Source: Pseudomonadota bacterium (GTDB taxonomy: Bacteria > Pseudomonadota > Alphaproteobacteria > Caulobacterales > Caulobacteraceae). From it: 51,655 nt of DNA. The stretch is from contig JAEWJI010000052.1 of assembly GCA_023386645.1 (NCBI GenBank), positions 1 through 51,655 on the forward strand, in the 5' to 3' direction. A program made the position numbers and the translations under genes. Of this stretch, positions 22,790-30,253 are shown one piece after another. How positions within the stretch are numbered: position 1 is the first letter of the stretch; the number at the start of each line of letters is the position of its first letter. The notes beneath the pieces were generated by a model that saw nothing but the letters and a program-made list of their open reading frames with translations, had not been told where the DNA came from and did no database searches.

Positions 22790-24829
22790 TTGGCTGTATT
22801 CTCGCTCGACATGCTCCAGGACATTCCCGCCGAACTGCCCGAGGTGGTGGTCACCGCCGCGCGGCTGCCGCCCGCCGAGGGCGAGGCCGCCTTCGCCGTG
22901 ATCCGGCTGAACCGGAGCGACCTCGACCAGGCGCGCAGGCTGGACGAGGCCCTGTTCGAGGTTCCCGCCGTGTCGCTGTTCCGGCGAACGTCCAGCCTGG
23001 CGGCCAATCCGACGACCCAAGGGCTTTCGCTGAGGGCCATCGCCCCGTCGGGGGCGGGCCGGACGCTGGTGACCTTGGATGGTGTGCCGTTGAACGACCC
23101 GTTCGGCGGCTGGGTGATCTGGTCGCAGCTGCCGCCCGAGGCGGTCGAAAGCGTGGACGTGGTGCGTGGCTCGGGCGCGGGTCCCTATGGGGCGGGGGCG
23201 CTGACCGGGGTTTTGGCCCTGCGCGAACGGGACGCTGACGGCGTGCTGGACCTATCGGTCGCCGAGGACGAGGGGCGGCGGCTGGCGGCGTCGACGCGAT
23301 TGAGCGCCGGGCGGTTCGCCCTGACCGGATCGGTGCTGGCGGAGTCGAGCGCGGGGTATACGCCTGTTCGGGGGCCATCCGCCGGGGCGGCCGACACGCC
23401 GCTGGACCTGGAGACGCGCAGCGCCTCGATGCGTCTGGACACGGCCCTGTCGGCGCACGACGTCCTGTCGGCACGGGTCTCGGCCTATGACGAGGATCGG
23501 GGTTCGGGCCTGGCCGGCGCCCGGTCGCACGCCAGCGGCCAGGGCTATTCCGCGACCCTGTCTCGGCGGCCTGGCGAGGATCGGCTGGGCTGGCGCGTCC
23601 AGGCCTGGCGGCGCGAGAGCGACTTCGCCAACAGCTCGGTCGCGGTAGCCGCCGACAGGTCGGGCACGACGCCCGCCAACGACCAGTACGCCACGCCGGC
23701 CGTCGGCTGGGGCGGCAATGTCGCGGTGCGCGGCGTCGGGCGGGCCGTGGCGGGCGGGCGGCTGGAATGGGAGGCGGGCGCCGACGCACGACTGGCCGAG
23801 GGCGAGACGCGCGAGCGGTTCCGCTACATGGCCGGCGACTTCACCCGCGACCGGTTCGCCGGCGGCGAGACGCGCGTGGTCGGCGGCTACGCCGAGGCGT
23901 CCTGGCGGTCGGATGCCTGGCTGGTGGCGGGGGGAGTGCGGCTGGACCGCTGGGAGAACCGGAACGGCAGACGGCTGGAACGGGACCGGGCGACCGGCGC
24001 GGCGACGCTGGACGAGACCGATCCCGCGCGGTCGGGCGAGGTGTTCAGCGCCCGGCTGGCGGCGCGGCGGCAGGTCACGCGGGACTGGGCCGTGCGGGCG
24101 GCCGCCTACTCGGGCTTCCGGCCCGCGACCCTGAACGAGCTGCACCGACCGTTCCGGGTCGGCAACGATCTGACCGAAGCCAACGCTGCCCTGGCGCCCG
24201 AGAGGCTTCGCGGGATCGAGGCCGGCCTGGCCTGGTCCCCGACCTGGGGCGAGGCGACACTGACGGTGTTCGCCAATCGTATCGAAGACGCCATCGTCAA
24301 CGTCACCGTCGGCCAGGGGCCGGCCACCTTTCCCCGCGCGGGCTTCGTGCCGGCGGGAGGCGTGCTGCGCCGGCGGGACAACGCCGGAACGATCGAGGCG
24401 GTCGGAATCGAGGCGGCGGTGGGCGGACATCTGGGCGAGCGGCTGGCCTGGACGCTGGCGGCGGCCCTGACCGAGGCCGAGATGGATGGAGGCGCCGCCG
24501 CGCCCCAGCTGTCCGGCCTGCGCCCCGCCCAAGCGCCTCGTGCGACCCTAACCGCCGGCCTGGACTGGCGCGCGACCGATCGCCTCGCCCTGTCGGTCCG
24601 CGCGCGCCACGAGAGCGACCGGTTCGAGGACGACCTGAACAGCCGGGTGCTGGAAGCGGCGACGACTTTGGACGCGCGGGCGGACTGGCGGCTGACGAAC
24701 AGGGCGCGACTGTATCTGGCCGCCGATAATCTGACGGACGAAGATGTCCAGGTGTCGGAGACGGCGGACGGGGTCGAGGGCTTCGGCCCGCCCAGGACGG
24801 TGCGGCTGGGCCTGACGCTGGGGTGGTGA
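22790..24829 (+). CDS. TonB-dependent receptor without a visible signal peptide
   Basis: A 679-residue outer-membrane receptor. The plug domain is clear (VVVTAARLP, LDEALFEVPAVSLFRR, LSLRAIAPSGAGRTLVTLDGVPLNDP, VESVDVVRGSGAGPYG), then a 22-stranded-type barrel ending GFGPPRTVRLGLTLGW with a terminal aromatic. The substrate is unknown; the downstream redox genes suggest iron. The odd point is the N-terminus. The only starts are TTG at 22790 and ATG at 22811, and neither gives a signal peptide; the frame closes at a TGA at 22739-22741. Either the sequence carries a small error near 22.74 kb, or export is unusual. Confidence 0.87.
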   Translation: MAVFSLDMLQDIPAELPEVVVTAARLPPAEGEAAFAVIRLNRSDLDQARRLDEALFEVPAVSLFRRTSSLAANPTTQGLSLRAIAPSGAGRTLVTLDGVPLNDPFGGWVIWSQLPPEAVESVDVVRGSGAGPYGAGALTGVLALRERDADGVLDLSVAEDEGRRLAASTRLSAGRFALTGSVLAESSAGYTPVRGPSAGAADTPLDLETRSASMRLDTALSAHDVLSARVSAYDEDRGSGLAGARSHASGQGYSATLSRRPGEDRLGWRVQAWRRESDFANSSVAVAADRSGTTPANDQYATPAVGWGGNVAVRGVGRAVAGGRLEWEAGADARLAEGETRERFRYMAGDFTRDRFAGGETRVVGGYAEASWRSDAWLVAGGVRLDRWENRNGRRLERDRATGAATLDETDPARSGEVFSARLAARRQVTRDWAVRAAAYSGFRPATLNELHRPFRVGNDLTEANAALAPERLRGIEAGLAWSPTWGEATLTVFANRIEDAIVNVTVGQGPATFPRAGFVPAGGVLRRRDNAGTIEAVGIEAAVGGHLGERLAWTLAAALTEAEMDGGAAAPQLSGLRPAQAPRATLTAGLDWRATDRLALSVRARHESDRFEDDLNSRVLEAATTLDARADWRLTNRARLYLAADNLTDEDVQVSETADGVEGFGPPRTVRLGLTLGW

Positions 24830-24857
24830 CCCAACTCCTCCCTCGCTCGTTCCGCCA

Positions 24858-24874
24858 TTGCAAAGCATTCGCAA
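24858..24874 (+). promoter_or_regulatory. Probable Fur box before the PepSY gene
   Basis: TTGCAA-AGCAT-TCGCAA: a palindrome with a 5-base centre and 5 of 6 matching arm pairs, 19 bases before the GTG start at 24893. Its arm and spacer layout matches the two palindromes upstream of the siderophore receptor (32537-32557 and 32586-32604). Confidence 0.55.
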
Positions 24875-24892
24875 CAATGGCACAGGCGCAGC

Positions 24893-25561
24893 GTGACCGA
24901 CGCGCCCGCCCCTGCCCGGACCGACGCCGCCCCCGCTCCGCGCCGCGCGGTCGGTGGGGCGCGCGCCTTCTGGCTGAAGCAACTGCATCACTGGCACTGG
25001 ATCTCGGCCGGCGTCAGCCTGGTCGGTCTGCTGCTGTTCGCGGTCACCGGGATCACCCTGAACCATGCGGCGTCCATTCCCGCCGAGCCGGTGACGACAT
25101 CGCAGACCGCGACCCTGCCCGCCCCCCTGCTGGAGCGCCTCGCCGCCTTCCCGGCCGAGACGACCGACCCGGCGCCGGACGCCATCGCCCGCTGGGCGGC
25201 CGACGAGCTGAAGGTCCAGATCGCCGGCAAACCCACCGAAACCACGGCCGACGAGATCTATGTCGCCCTGCCCACCCCCGGCGGCGACGGCTGGCTGACC
25301 ATCGACCGAGCGACCGGCGAGGCGCTGCGCGAGAAGACGACGCGCGGGCCGATCGCCTACCTCAACGACCTGCACAAGGGCCGGGACGCGGGGGTGGTCT
25401 GGTTCTGGTTCATCGACGTGTTCGCCGTGGCCTGCATCGTCTTCGCCGGGACCGGCCTGGCCCTGTTGTGGCTGCACGGCCGCAGCCGTCCGTCGACCTG
25501 GCCGCTGGTGGGGCTGGGTCTGCTGATCCCGGTCGTCATCGCCCTGTTGTTCATCCACTGA
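24893..25561 (+). CDS. PepSY-associated transmembrane protein
   Basis: A 222-residue inner-membrane protein, GTG start. The first helix opens with a histidine cluster, KQLHHWHWISAGVSLVGLLLF (H32, H33, H35), and continues to TGITLNH (H57). A periplasmic PepSY-like domain follows (LKVQIAGKPT...IYVALPTPGGDGWLTIDRATGE), then WFWFIDVFAVACIVFAGTGL and a last helix. The histidines could hold heme or metal, as proposed for PepSY membrane reductases. A probable Fur box lies just upstream. The next gene starts 13 bases after the stop, so this opens an operon of five genes. Confidence 0.88.
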   Translation: MTDAPAPARTDAAPAPRRAVGGARAFWLKQLHHWHWISAGVSLVGLLLFAVTGITLNHAASIPAEPVTTSQTATLPAPLLERLAAFPAETTDPAPDAIARWAADELKVQIAGKPTETTADEIYVALPTPGGDGWLTIDRATGEALREKTTRGPIAYLNDLHKGRDAGVVWFWFIDVFAVACIVFAGTGLALLWLHGRSRPSTWPLVGLGLLIPVVIALLFIH

Positions 25562-25574
25562 CGAGTAAAGCCCG

Positions 25575-26087
25575 ATGCGCAGCCTGCCCTTCGCCATCAC
25601 CGCCGCCGGCGCCTCGCTGGTCGCCGCCCCGGCCCTGGCCGCCGACATGACGATCAGCGTCGACATCCCCAACCTGCGGGTCGCCTCCTACCACCGGCCC
25701 TATGTCGCCATCTGGATCGAGCGCCCGGACCAGACCGCGGTCCAGACCCTGCAGGTCTGGTACCAGCTGACCGCCAACCGCGAGGGCGACGGCAAGGACT
25801 GGCTGAAGGACATGCGCACCTGGTGGCGCAAGGGCGGGCGGGCGATGGCCCTGCCGGCCGACGGGATATCCGGCCCCACCCGCGCCCCGGGCCGCCAGAC
25901 CGTGCGCATCCCCGCCGCCCGCCTGGCCCGCCTGCCGGCCGGCGAGTACAACCTGGTGGTCGAGAGCGCCCGCGAACTGGGCGGACGCGAGGTGGTGCGC
26001 GTGCCCTTCCGCTGGGGCGCGGCCAACACCGCCCGGGCCTCGGGCTCCACCGAACTCGGCGCCGTCTCCGTCGCCGTCAGCCGCTGA
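25575..26087 (+). CDS. DUF2271 exported protein with a flavinylation-like motif
   Basis: A 170-residue exported protein with signal peptide MRSLPFAITAAGASLVAAPALA. The body has the DUF2271 look: YVAIWIERPD, TLQVWYQL, DWLKDMRTWWRKGGR, YNLVVESARELGGREVVRVPFRW. Residues 96-102 read DGISGPT, followed by RAPGRQT. The signature for covalent FMN attachment by ApbE is roughly D-G-x-S/T-G-A-S/T, so Thr102 (codon 25878-25880) is a candidate flavinylation site, with Pro in place of Ala. An apbE gene lies two genes downstream. Together these suggest a periplasmic FMN-carrying electron carrier; that is inference. Confidence 0.85.
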   Translation: MRSLPFAITAAGASLVAAPALAADMTISVDIPNLRVASYHRPYVAIWIERPDQTAVQTLQVWYQLTANREGDGKDWLKDMRTWWRKGGRAMALPADGISGPTRAPGRQTVRIPAARLARLPAGEYNLVVESARELGGREVVRVPFRWGAANTARASGSTELGAVSVAVSR

Positions 26088-26103
26088 ACCGAAGGACAGA
26101 CCG

Positions 26104-26907
26104 ATGAAGAAGATCGCAATCGCCGGCCTCGCCCTGGCCGCCGCCCTCGCCGCCCCGCTGGCCGCCCAGGCCCACCGCGCCTGGCTGGCTCCGACCTCGA
26201 CCGTGCTGTCGGGCGCAGAGGCGTGGGTGGGCTTCGACGCCGGCATGTCCAACGGGGTCTTCATCCCGGATCACGCGGCGATGCGGCTGGACAATCTGGT
26301 GATCACGGCGCCGGACGGCTCGACCGCGACGCCGGAGAACCTGACCCAATCGCGCTACCGCTCGACCTTCGATCTGCACCTGACCCAGCAGGGGACCTAC
26401 AAGATCGCCAACGTCACGGCGGGCGTGATGGCCAGCTACACCGAGGGCGGTGAGCAGAAGCGCTGGCGCGGCCGAGCCGAGGACTTCCCCGGCGCCCTGC
26501 CGGCCGGGGCGACCGACGTGGTGGCGACCCGCACCTCCAACCGCATCGAGACCTTCGTCACCCTGGGCGCGCCCACGGACACGGTGTTCGCCAACCCGGG
26601 CGACGGCCTGGCGATGATCCCGGTCACCCACCCCAACGACCTGGTGGCGGGCGAGGAGGCGACGTTCAAACTGTCCAAGGACGGCCTGCCCGCCGCGGAT
26701 GTCACCGTCACCGTGGCGCGCGGCGGCACCCGCTATCGCGACAATCCCGAGGAGATGACGGTCACCACCGGGGCCGACGGGTCCTTCTCCGTCACCTGGC
26801 CAGAGCCCGGGATGTACTGGCTGAACGCCTCGGTGCGCACCCCGGCGCAGGGCGAGACGATCGCGGCGAACGCCCAGTACGTGGCCGTCGTGGAAGTCCT
26901 GCCCTGA
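26104..26907 (+). CDS. DUF4198 exported protein
   Basis: A 267-residue periplasmic protein with a signal peptide (MKKIAIAGLALAAALAAPLAAQA). The mature chain starts HRAWLAPTSTVLSGAEAWVGFD, where an N-terminal His is typical of DUF4198 and related metal-handling proteins, and ends in an Ig-like beta domain (GLPAADVTVTVARGGTRYRD...SFSVTWPEPGMYWLNASV). The family is often next to TonB receptors and PepSY/DUF2271 genes. A metal-binding or carrier role is inferred. It is in the operon with 16 bases between it and the DUF2271 gene. Confidence 0.87.
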   Translation: MKKIAIAGLALAAALAAPLAAQAHRAWLAPTSTVLSGAEAWVGFDAGMSNGVFIPDHAAMRLDNLVITAPDGSTATPENLTQSRYRSTFDLHLTQQGTYKIANVTAGVMASYTEGGEQKRWRGRAEDFPGALPAGATDVVATRTSNRIETFVTLGAPTDTVFANPGDGLAMIPVTHPNDLVAGEEATFKLSKDGLPAADVTVTVARGGTRYRDNPEEMTVTTGADGSFSVTWPEPGMYWLNASVRTPAQGETIAANAQYVAVVEVLP

Positions 26908-27056
26908 GCCTGACGCCGAGATCGTCGGGCGCGGCGCCGACGGTCCTCGTCCAGGGCGGCGGGGACCGGGCGGCCAACCGCGTCCTGATCCCGGTCGAGG
27001 CGCCCGCGCCTGAACGGCCGCCCAGCGACATCGTCTGGACCCTAGACGGCGAGACC

Positions 27057-27980
27057 ATGGGCTCCACCTGGTCGGTGCGCGCCATCGCGCCACCGGGGGC
27101 CGATAAGGCGGTCCTCCAGGCGGCGATCCAGGCCGAGCTGGACGCGGTGGTGTCGGTGTTCAGCCCCTGGGACCGGTCCAGCGAGATCAGCCGGTTCAAC
27201 GCCGCCCCGGCCGGCGTCTGGGCCGTGTCCCAGCCGTTCTGGAGCCTGCTGGACGCCGCGCTCGACATCGCCGACGACACCAATGGCGCGGTCGACCCGA
27301 CTTTGGGCGCCCTGGTGGACCTTTGGGGCTTCGGCCCGCCCGGTCCGCGCCCGGCCGAGGCGCCGATCCCGACGGACGAGGAGATCGAGGCGGCGCTGAA
27401 GGTCTCCGGCTGGCGCGCGCTGCGGCTGAACCGCGAGGCGCGCGGGGCCATGCAGATGGGCGGCATGCGGCTGGATTTCTCCGGCATAGCCAAGGGTCAT
27501 GCGGTGGACCGTGTCTCGGACCGCCTGACGCGCGAGGGCGCGACATCCCACCTGGTCGAGATCGGCGGCGAACTGAAGGGGCGCGGCGTCAAGCCCGACG
27601 CCCAGCCCTGGTGGGTCGAGATCGAGCAGCCGGAGGGTTACGAGGGTCCGCGCACCGTCGCGGCCCTGGTTGGACTGGCGGTCGCCACCTCCGGCGACTG
27701 GAGGCGCGCCTTCGAGCATGACGGACGGCTCTATCCGCACACGATCGACGGGGCCACCGGACGACCGGTGGACAACGGCCTGGCCCAGGTCACGGTCTTC
27801 GACGCCTCGGCCATGCGCGCCGACGCCCTGGCCACCGCCCTGACGGTGATGGGACCCTATGACGGTCCGGAATACGCCGAGGCCTGCGGGATCGCGGCCG
27901 CCTTCGTGGAGCGTACCCCACGCGGCCTGGTCGAGCGCCTGACCCCCGCCTACCGAGCCATGATGGACGAGGGCGCGTGA
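27057..27980 (+). CDS. apbE: FAD:protein FMN transferase (ApbE family)
   Basis: A 307-residue ApbE-type flavin transferase. Motifs seen: MGSTWSV at the very N-terminus, DPTLGALVDLWGFG (80-93), RLDFSGIAKGHAVDRV (138-153), SHLVEIGGELKGRG (164-177), YPHTIDGATGRPV (226-238) and the Mg-binding AMRADALAT (252-260). It attaches FMN from FAD to a Thr/Ser on extracytoplasmic proteins; the DUF2271 product two genes back is a candidate target. The N-terminus is uncertain: the frame stays open upstream into the end of the DUF4198 gene but has no ATG, GTG or obvious signal peptide there. The ATG at 27057 is therefore given although it lies inside the family's conserved first motif. Confidence 0.86.
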   Translation: MGSTWSVRAIAPPGADKAVLQAAIQAELDAVVSVFSPWDRSSEISRFNAAPAGVWAVSQPFWSLLDAALDIADDTNGAVDPTLGALVDLWGFGPPGPRPAEAPIPTDEEIEAALKVSGWRALRLNREARGAMQMGGMRLDFSGIAKGHAVDRVSDRLTREGATSHLVEIGGELKGRGVKPDAQPWWVEIEQPEGYEGPRTVAALVGLAVATSGDWRRAFEHDGRLYPHTIDGATGRPVDNGLAQVTVFDASAMRADALATALTVMGPYDGPEYAEACGIAAAFVERTPRGLVERLTPAYRAMMDEGA

Positions 27981-29350
27981 CGGTCGATCCGGCGCGTCTC
28001 GCCTGGGCGGCGGGGGCGGTTCTCCTCTGGCTGTTGCTGGTCGCCCTGACCGTATGGGGGGTGGAGCGCGCGCGACGTTGGACCCGCGAGCGAGCGGCCG
28101 CCCTGGCCGGACAGGCGGGCGACGACGGCATTCTGATCGCCTACGCCAGCCAGACGGGTCTGGCCGAGGAGCTGGCCTGGGCTGCCGCGCGCATGGTCGA
28201 CGCCGCCGGCGCCGGCGCCCGCATCATGCCGCTCGGCGACGTGACGGCGGCGATGCTGGCGGGGGCGGACCGGGCCCTGTTCGTCGTCTCCACGACCGGA
28301 GAGGGCGATCCGCCCGACAACGCCGCCCGCTTCGTGCGCACCCTGATGAGGGCGCCGACGGCGCTGCCGGACCTGCGCTTCGGCCTGCTGTCGCTAGGCG
28401 ACCGCGAGTACAAGGACTTCTGCGGCTTCGGCCGGGCGCTCGAGGCCTGGCTGCGCGCGTCGGGGGCGGAGCCTCTGTTTGACACGGTCGAGGTCGACGA
28501 CGCCGATCCCGCCGCCATCCGCCACTGGCAGCATCAGGTGGGCGTGCTGACCGGCTCGACCGCTGAGCCCGACTGGACCCCGCAACCCTATGGCCGCTGG
28601 CGCCTGGCGGACCGGCGCCTGCTGAACCCCGGCAGCCCGGGCGGAGAGGCGTGGGCCGTCACGCTCGAGCCCCTCGAAGACAAGGCGCTGGCCTGGTCCG
28701 CCGGCGACGTGGCCGAGATCGGCGTGCCCACGCCCGACGGCCAGACGGTGTCGCGCGAATACTCCATCGCGTCCCTGCCCTCCGATGGGCGGGTGGAGCT
28801 CCTGGTGCGGCTGATGCACCGGCCGGACGGGTCCCCGGGGCTGGCCTCCGGCTGGCTGACCCGGACGCTGGCGATCGGCGACGAGGTTCCGCTACGGCTT
28901 CGGATCAATCGCGCCTTCCACGGTCCGGAGCCCGCCGCGCCGATGATCCTGATCGGCAACGGCACGGGGATCGCGGGCCTGCGCGCCCATCTGCGGGCTC
29001 GCGCGCTGGAGGCGGAAACCGCCGGGACCTGGCTGATGTTCGGCGAGCGGACCCGGGCGCACGACGCCTTCTACGACGACGAACTCCGGGCCTGGCGGGA
29101 TACGGGCGTGCTGACGCGACTGGACCGGGCGTTTTCGCGAGACCCCGGCGACGGCCGCTATGTGCAGGCGCTGGTCGAGGCGGCCGGGCCGGAGATCGCC
29201 GACTGGGTCGGGCGCGAAGCGGCGATCTACGTCTGCGGAAGCCTGGAGGGGATGGCGCCGGGCGTCGAGGCCGCGCTGGTCCAGGCGCTGGGCGCCGAGC
29301 GGGTGGCGACGCTGCGCGAGACGGGGCGGTACCGGCGGGACGTGTACTAG
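27977..29350 (+). CDS. Membrane-anchored flavodoxin/ferredoxin-NADP reductase (diflavin reductase)
   Basis: A 457-residue protein starting with GTG inside the apbE stop (GTGA, 27977-27980). A single N-terminal helix (residues ~8-28) anchors it. A flavodoxin domain follows (IAYASQTGLAEELA at 54-67, STTGEGDPPDNAARF, GLLSLGDREYKDFC), then a sulfite-reductase-type FAD/NADP domain (SREYSIASLP, LIGNGTGIAGLRAHL, TWLMFGERTRAHDAFYDDEL, YVCGSLEGMAPGVEAAL) ending RRDVY. It is expected to face the cytoplasm and pass electrons from NAD(P)H through FAD and FMN to a membrane partner, most simply the PepSY protein of the same operon. Confidence 0.9.
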   Translation: MTVDPARLAWAAGAVLLWLLLVALTVWGVERARRWTRERAAALAGQAGDDGILIAYASQTGLAEELAWAAARMVDAAGAGARIMPLGDVTAAMLAGADRALFVVSTTGEGDPPDNAARFVRTLMRAPTALPDLRFGLLSLGDREYKDFCGFGRALEAWLRASGAEPLFDTVEVDDADPAAIRHWQHQVGVLTGSTAEPDWTPQPYGRWRLADRRLLNPGSPGGEAWAVTLEPLEDKALAWSAGDVAEIGVPTPDGQTVSREYSIASLPSDGRVELLVRLMHRPDGSPGLASGWLTRTLAIGDEVPLRLRINRAFHGPEPAAPMILIGNGTGIAGLRAHLRARALEAETAGTWLMFGERTRAHDAFYDDELRAWRDTGVLTRLDRAFSRDPGDGRYVQALVEAAGPEIADWVGREAAIYVCGSLEGMAPGVEAALVQALGAERVATLRETGRYRRDVY

Positions 29351-29353
29351 CGT

Positions 29354-29489
29354 CACCTCCCCATCCGCAGGATGGGTAGGACCGCGAAGCGGTGGAACTC
29401 CTAGGCGCGAAGGAGAGGGAAGCCCCCTCCGTCTCGGTCGCTCGCGCGCCCGATCCACCTCCCCATCGGCTTCGCCGACAGGGAGGAGA
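29354..29489. repeat. Intergenic repeat element with direct repeats and hairpin
   Basis: CACCTCCCCATC occurs twice in the same orientation (29354-29365 and 29456-29467), 102 bases apart. The second copy forms a hairpin with GGGAGGAG after GGCTTCGCC. It has the look of the dispersed palindromic elements common between genes in Brevundimonas and Caulobacter. It fills the gap between two convergent genes. Confidence 0.55.
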
Positions 29490-29495
29490 CAGAGG

Positions 29496-30179
29496 CTACA
29501 CCTCCGCCCAGCGCCTGAGCAGGTTGTGGTAGACGCCGGTGAGTTCGACGACGGCGGGATCGCCCGCGCCCTTTTCGAGACCCAGGCGCTGGATCGCGAC
29601 ATCCAGCCGGAACAGGGTCTCGCGGTCGGCGTCGTCGCGGACCAGGCTCTGGATCCACATGAAGCTGGAGACCCGGGCGCCCCTCGTGACCGGCGTGACG
29701 CGGTGCAGGCTCTTGGACGGATAGAGGACGAGGTCGCCGGCCGGCAGCTTCACCGCCTGCTGGCCGTACATCTCCTCGATGATCAGTTCGCCGCCGTCGT
29801 AGTCCTGGGGTTCCGACAGGAAGAGGGTGGCCGACAGGTCCGAGCGGATGCGGACCGCGCCGCCCCGCTGCTGGCGGATGGCGTTGTCGACGTGGGTCCC
29901 GAACTCGCCTCCGCCCTCGTAGCGGTTGAACAGGGGCGGAAAGATCGTGTGCGGCAGGGCCGCGGCCATGAACATCGGGCTGGCGTTCAGGGCGTGGACG
30001 ACCAGGGCCGAGACCTCGCGCGCGACCTCGGAGTCTTCCGGCAACTGACTGTTGCGCTTGGCGAGCGCCGACTGGTGGCCGGAGGTCGCGTTGCCGTCGG
30101 TCCAGGGTCCGGCGTCCAGCCGCGCGCGCAGGGCCCGCACCTCGTCCTTGGTGAAGACCTCGGGGATATGCAGCAGCAC
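29496..30179 (-). CDS. piuC: PKHD-type Fe(II)/2-oxoglutarate hydroxylase (PiuC/YbiX family)
   Basis: A 227-residue member of the PKHD-type dioxygenase family. Iron ligands are in FGTHVDNA (H96, D98) and SLHRVTPVTRGAR (H159), with Arg169 for 2-oxoglutarate. Homologues are found next to catecholate siderophore receptors (Fiu with YbiX, PiuA with PiuC), and that is the case here. The substrate is unproven. The start is GTG at 30179 with a GGAGG Shine-Dalgarno five bases away. A hairpin terminator separates it from the receptor gene upstream, so expression may depend partly on read-through. Confidence 0.93.
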   Translation of the reverse strand: MLLHIPEVFTKDEVRALRARLDAGPWTDGNATSGHQSALAKRNSQLPEDSEVAREVSALVVHALNASPMFMAAALPHTIFPPLFNRYEGGGEFGTHVDNAIRQQRGGAVRIRSDLSATLFLSEPQDYDGGELIIEEMYGQQAVKLPAGDLVLYPSKSLHRVTPVTRGARVSSFMWIQSLVRDDADRETLFRLDVAIQRLGLEKGAGDPAVVELTGVYHNLLRRWAEV

Positions 30180-30199
30180 ACGCGCCTCCGAATGACGAA

Positions 30200-30227
30200 A
30201 CGGCCCCGCCGCGAACGACGGGGCCGT
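30200..30227 (-). terminator. Terminator between the siderophore receptor and piuC
   Basis: On the minus strand, ACGGCCCCG ... CGGGGCCGT (perfect 9-base stem, 10-base loop) followed by TTCGTCATT. It lies 26 bases after the receptor stop and about 20 bases before the piuC start. Confidence 0.6.
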
Positions 30228-30253
30228 GCAGGTTTAGGCCCGGCCGCCAGCCT

